Origin: Colias croceus
Taxonomy: Eukaryota; Arthropoda; Insecta; Lepidoptera; Pieridae
Length of the DNA: 64,000 bases
Assembly (NCBI RefSeq): GCF_905220415.1
Contig: NC_059552.1
Location: 4,789,001-4,853,000 of the forward strand
Reading direction: 5' to 3'
Notes under the pieces: generated by a model
What the model was told of the DNA's origin: nothing
The model's input: the letters and a program-made list of their open reading frames with translations, nothing else
The model's database searches: none
Shown here: piece after piece, positions 61,766 through 64,000 of the stretch
Numbering within the stretch: the first letter of the stretch is position 1
Layout: each line of letters starts with the position of its first letter
Translations under genes and position numbers: made by a program

Positions 61766-63671
61766 TTAATCCTCCACTTTAAGCTTGAGCCGCTTGAAGT
61801 AGTGCCTGCAGTACACAGCCGTGGGTGAAGGGGGCAGGTCTTGTGGTCGGGCTTCGCTTCCTAACTGCTCTATGGCACGCGTGTACTCACGTTGGAGGGC
61901 CACGAAGTCTATGTCCGGTTCGCCGAGCGCTGTCATCGCGAGGAAGAGGATGTCTCTGTATGGATAATATTTTTTTTTTAGTATTTGGTAACATTGGGTA
62001 ACACTATTATGAAGATGAGAAGTTTGTTTGAATTGAACACTTGAATAGATGCTAAAAGATCTGGACTGATATTAATGTTTTTTTCACTAATAGAAAATAA
62101 CATCGTTAGAAAGTAAAATAGGCTATATTTTATTTAGATTTTATCCTGGGTTCGGTGACCGGGCGGCATGAGCCGAGCCGATCTTATTAATGGCTTCAAT
62201 AATAGAGAAGATATGAAAAAGTATCTATATTTATTTATTGAAAATACTGACCTATAATAGGAGAGATATCGTTTGTTTGGCGTAGTTGATTCCCTCCACG
62301 ATGCTAATTTACGGATAGCGTCCGAAAGGTCGTTGCTGAGTAAGCCATCTATCACTGTCAGGATAACTCTGAAAAAGAGAGTTTTTATTAATCAAGAAAA
62401 ATAAATTTTTTGAACGCATTTTGCAATTAACAACAAAGCGGTAACAGGTAACCACACATAACCGAATATGAACGAACACTGTATAATGTCATGATATTTA
62501 TGAATGCTGAGTATAATGTATGTGTTTTTCTATTTTCTCGGTTTATTCATGAATTGATTAGTTCATTCATTCATTTGCCTTTTATTTCAATCTTTTATGA
62601 TATATCTAACTAATTATTTTTTGACCTTTTATACGTCAATTAGACATCCATGATAACCATCCAGGTATAAATCTCTCCAAAGTAGTATTCCCGCAAGTAT
62701 TCGTGTATGCATGTGTGCGCTTGGGATTGCGAGTACGTACGCATGTACGTACGCGTGTGCGTGTATATGTGTATGGGTGATAGACGTGCGTGTACGTGTC
62801 TATAGTCGTATTTAATAAGACGAAGCTAGCTAATGTCACTTTGTAAAATCAGATTTTTTATTTTTATTGTTACGCTGTTTAGTTATTGTTTTTGTAAATT
62901 TTTTCGTTCATTGTTTGATGTCATTGGTGTGTTTATTTGATGTTTATACACACTAAATATTCACTAGACGATCGAGGCAATATCATTCATTTAGGATTTT
63001 TTCAATCTTTCACTTTGTCACAACGCTATTAAATATTTGTAAACGTCAGTTGACTTCGTCTTATTAAAAATATGACTATCTACACTAATATTATAAAGAG
63101 GAAAACTTTGTTTGTTTGTTTGTAACGAATAGGCTCATAAACTACTGGACCGATTTTACAAATTCTTTCACCATTCGAAAGCTACATTATCCACGAGTAA
63201 TATAGGATAGGTTTTATCCCGGAAATTCCACGGGAACGGGAACTATGCGTGTTTTTCTTTGAAACCGCGGGCGGAGCCGCCGGCGGAAAGCTAGTATATT
63301 ATATAGGTGGGTTGCACGTACGACTGGTAGTCATGGTCTGTGAGCAGCAGCGCGCGCAGCTGCCGCGAGCGCGGCTGGCGGCGGCGCACCACACTATTCA
63401 TATTGTATTCATGTGTGCGTCTTCGTGTGGTTTTTATGTGCGTGCACGTATACGTACGCGTGCGTTTATATGCGTATGTGTGCGTATACACGTGCGTGTA
63501 CGTGTCTATATATAAGCATGTGTTGCACATACGACTGGTAGTCGTGGTCGGTGAGCAGCAGCGCGCGCAGCTGCCGCGAGCGCGGCTGGCGGCGGCGCCA
63601 CGCGCGGTACAGCGCCACCGCCTCGCCCTCGCCCGCGCGCCACAGGTCCCAGCCGCATACCACGCGGCAAA
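61766..63671 (-). CDS. Unrecognised protein, last three coding exons (partial)
   Basis: Exons on the minus strand: 63671-63533, 62368-62252 and 61955-61766, with good GT-AG borders (GTATGT and GTCAGT donors) and consistent frame; the visible C-terminal part is about 147 residues. The order is WDLWRAGEGEAVALYRAWRR, QLRALLLTDHDYQ, then SVILTVIDGLLSNDLSDAIR, KRYLSYYRDILFLAMTALGE, EYTRAIEQLGSE and a basic end FKRLKLKVED. It looks all-helical and soluble. I do not recognise the family. The first visible exon is very GC-rich in contrast to the two downstream exons, and part of it is duplicated at 63311-63387. The gene continues beyond the right edge. The exon structure is strong evidence of a real gene, function unknown. 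Confidence 0.75.
62690..62805. repeat. Degenerate (GT/CG)n simple repeat
   Basis: Alternating purine-pyrimidine DNA (gtacgtacgcatgtacgtac, 'gcgtgtgcgtgtatatgtgt', 'gtgcgtgtacgtgtctatag') lies in the intron between exons at 63533 and 62368. The same words recur at 63415-63515. Such tracts readily form Z-DNA and slip. Confidence 0.75.
63085..63298 (-). repeat. Retroposon copy, reverse orientation
   Basis: The sequence from 'actaatattataaagaggaa' through 'taggttttatcccggaaatt' and 'ccacgggaacgggaactatg' to 'gcgggcggagccgccggcgg' followed by 'aaagctagta' is the reverse complement of the family at 40452-40660. It ends about 13 bp from the duplicated exon fragment at 63311. Confidence 0.8.
63311..63387 (-). 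pseudogene. Duplicated 3' end of an exon with its splice donor
   Basis: This 77-bp stretch repeats 63522-63598 with three differences. It covers the last 65 or so coding bases of the exon 63671-63533 (RRRQPRSRQLRALLLTDHDY) and the donor (GTACGT instead of GTATGT). The 5' part of the exon and its acceptor are absent. The copies are direct repeats 211 bp apart, separated by GT-rich simple sequence. It lies in the intron of the same gene. Confidence 0.9.
63415..63515. repeat. Degenerate (GT/CG)n simple repeat
   Basis: Tracts such as 'gtgcgtgcacgtatacgtac', 'gcgtgcgtttatatgcgtat' and 'cgtgcgtgtacgtgtctata' separate the two exon-end copies. It is related to the tract at 62690-62805. Confidence 0.75.
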
Positions 63672-63697
63672 CTGTGGAACATACATATTGAATACGA

Positions 63698-63865
63698 TTT
63701 TGACGTGACAACGTCTTATAATTCGATAGAGCCGGCTGCACGCACGAAAAAACATGACTCACGCGGCGTTACCTCGCTCTGAGGCGTTCCATGTAAGGCT
63801 TGAAGTGCAAGCGAGAGCGCGGAACGAGCGACAATTAGAAGCACAATCGGACGTTGTCACGTTCA
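63698..63865. mobile_element. Fold-back MITE, TTTGACGTGACAACGTC end family, copy 2
   Basis: The left end 'ttgacgtgacaacgtctta' is mirrored by 'acgttgtcacgttca' at the right. The interior contains 'cggctgcacgcacgaaaaaa', 'acctcgctctgaggcgttcc' and 'gcgagagcgcggaacgagcg'. The same ends occur at 26442-26607. It lies 26 bp upstream of the acceptor of the exon at 63671. Confidence 0.75.
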
Positions 63866-64000
63866 ACTATCGTCAGTAAACCGACTTTACAGATAACCAA
63901 TTTTTTTTTTACAATCTTGCATTGCATAGAATAAACGGACTGCCTCCTTTTCACAATTGTCTACGCGTAGCGTAACACCGAGGGGTCCTGGGTTCGATTC

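Noticed and set aside
63249..63762. Several overlapping long frames on both strands at the right edge
   Set aside because: The GC-rich, stop-poor sequence opens every frame. Only one minus-strand frame continues through the splice sites into the next two exons.
63966..64000. tRNA-like end 'cctgggttcgattc' at the right edge
   Set aside because: Cut off by the window; no tRNA arms visible, so a SINE or tRNA cannot be decided.
1..64000. Search for CRISPR-like arrays, operons or a new defence system
   Set aside because: The repeats are dispersed or paired-inverted, not regularly spaced, and the genes are spliced eukaryotic genes; nothing of this kind is present.

Overview
The window looks like nuclear DNA of a moth or butterfly (Lepidoptera). 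It is strongly AT-rich and its genes are split by phase-consistent GT-AG introns. The spacers are packed with motifs typical of lepidopteran genomes: short 'taggtacc' runs, non-LTR/SINE tails ending near 'tataatattagtatag', the 'aaccgacttcaaaaa' repeat, and many fold-back elements (MITEs). The species cannot be named from the sequence. No operon, CRISPR array or bacterial signal is present.

Layout. (1) 1-8.6 kb: the 5' end of a casein kinase I gamma gene (gilgamesh, minus strand). One N-terminal coding exon is visible at 3223-3457; the rest of the kinase lies beyond the left edge. A possible 5' leader exon lies near 8.3 kb. (2) 9-18 kb: spacer with fold-back elements and a dead reverse-transcriptase fragment. 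(3) 18.3-25.5 kb: CRAL-TRIO gene A (+, six coding exons, 288 aa). (4) 26-34.6 kb: spacer with MITEs, a tRNA-Gly(TCC) gene and a broken Jockey-like LINE. (5) 35.0-41.6 kb: CRAL-TRIO gene B (+, six coding exons, 277 aa). (6) 43.6-50.8 kb: CRAL-TRIO gene C (-, six coding exons, 293 aa), tail-to-tail with B. (7) 51-57.6 kb: spacer. (8) 57.8-59.2 kb: a neugrin-like gene (+, three exons, 370 aa). (9) 59.3-61.7 kb: spacer. (10) 61.8-63.7 kb: the last three coding exons of an unrecognised gene (-), which continues beyond the right edge.

The three CRAL-TRIO genes are the core of the window. They share intron phases 1-2-0-0-2, two exons of identical length (160 and 111 nt) and start codons 0-8 nt after a 3' splice site. 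This marks them as local duplicates, one of them inverted. They encode small cytosolic carriers of hydrophobic ligands (the alpha-tocopherol-transfer-protein/retinaldehyde-binding-like superfamily); their ligands cannot be read from the sequence. The other genes are ordinary neighbours with no evident functional link.

I found no convincing novel biological system. The most informative observations concern genome dynamics: an 82-bp perfect inverted repeat whose left arm carries a second fold-back element with its TA target duplication still intact; a perfect 31-bp palindrome in an intron of gene B; a partial tandem duplication of an exon end including its splice donor; mobile elements lying against splice acceptors; and a 49-codon ORF that overlaps the kinase start in another frame.
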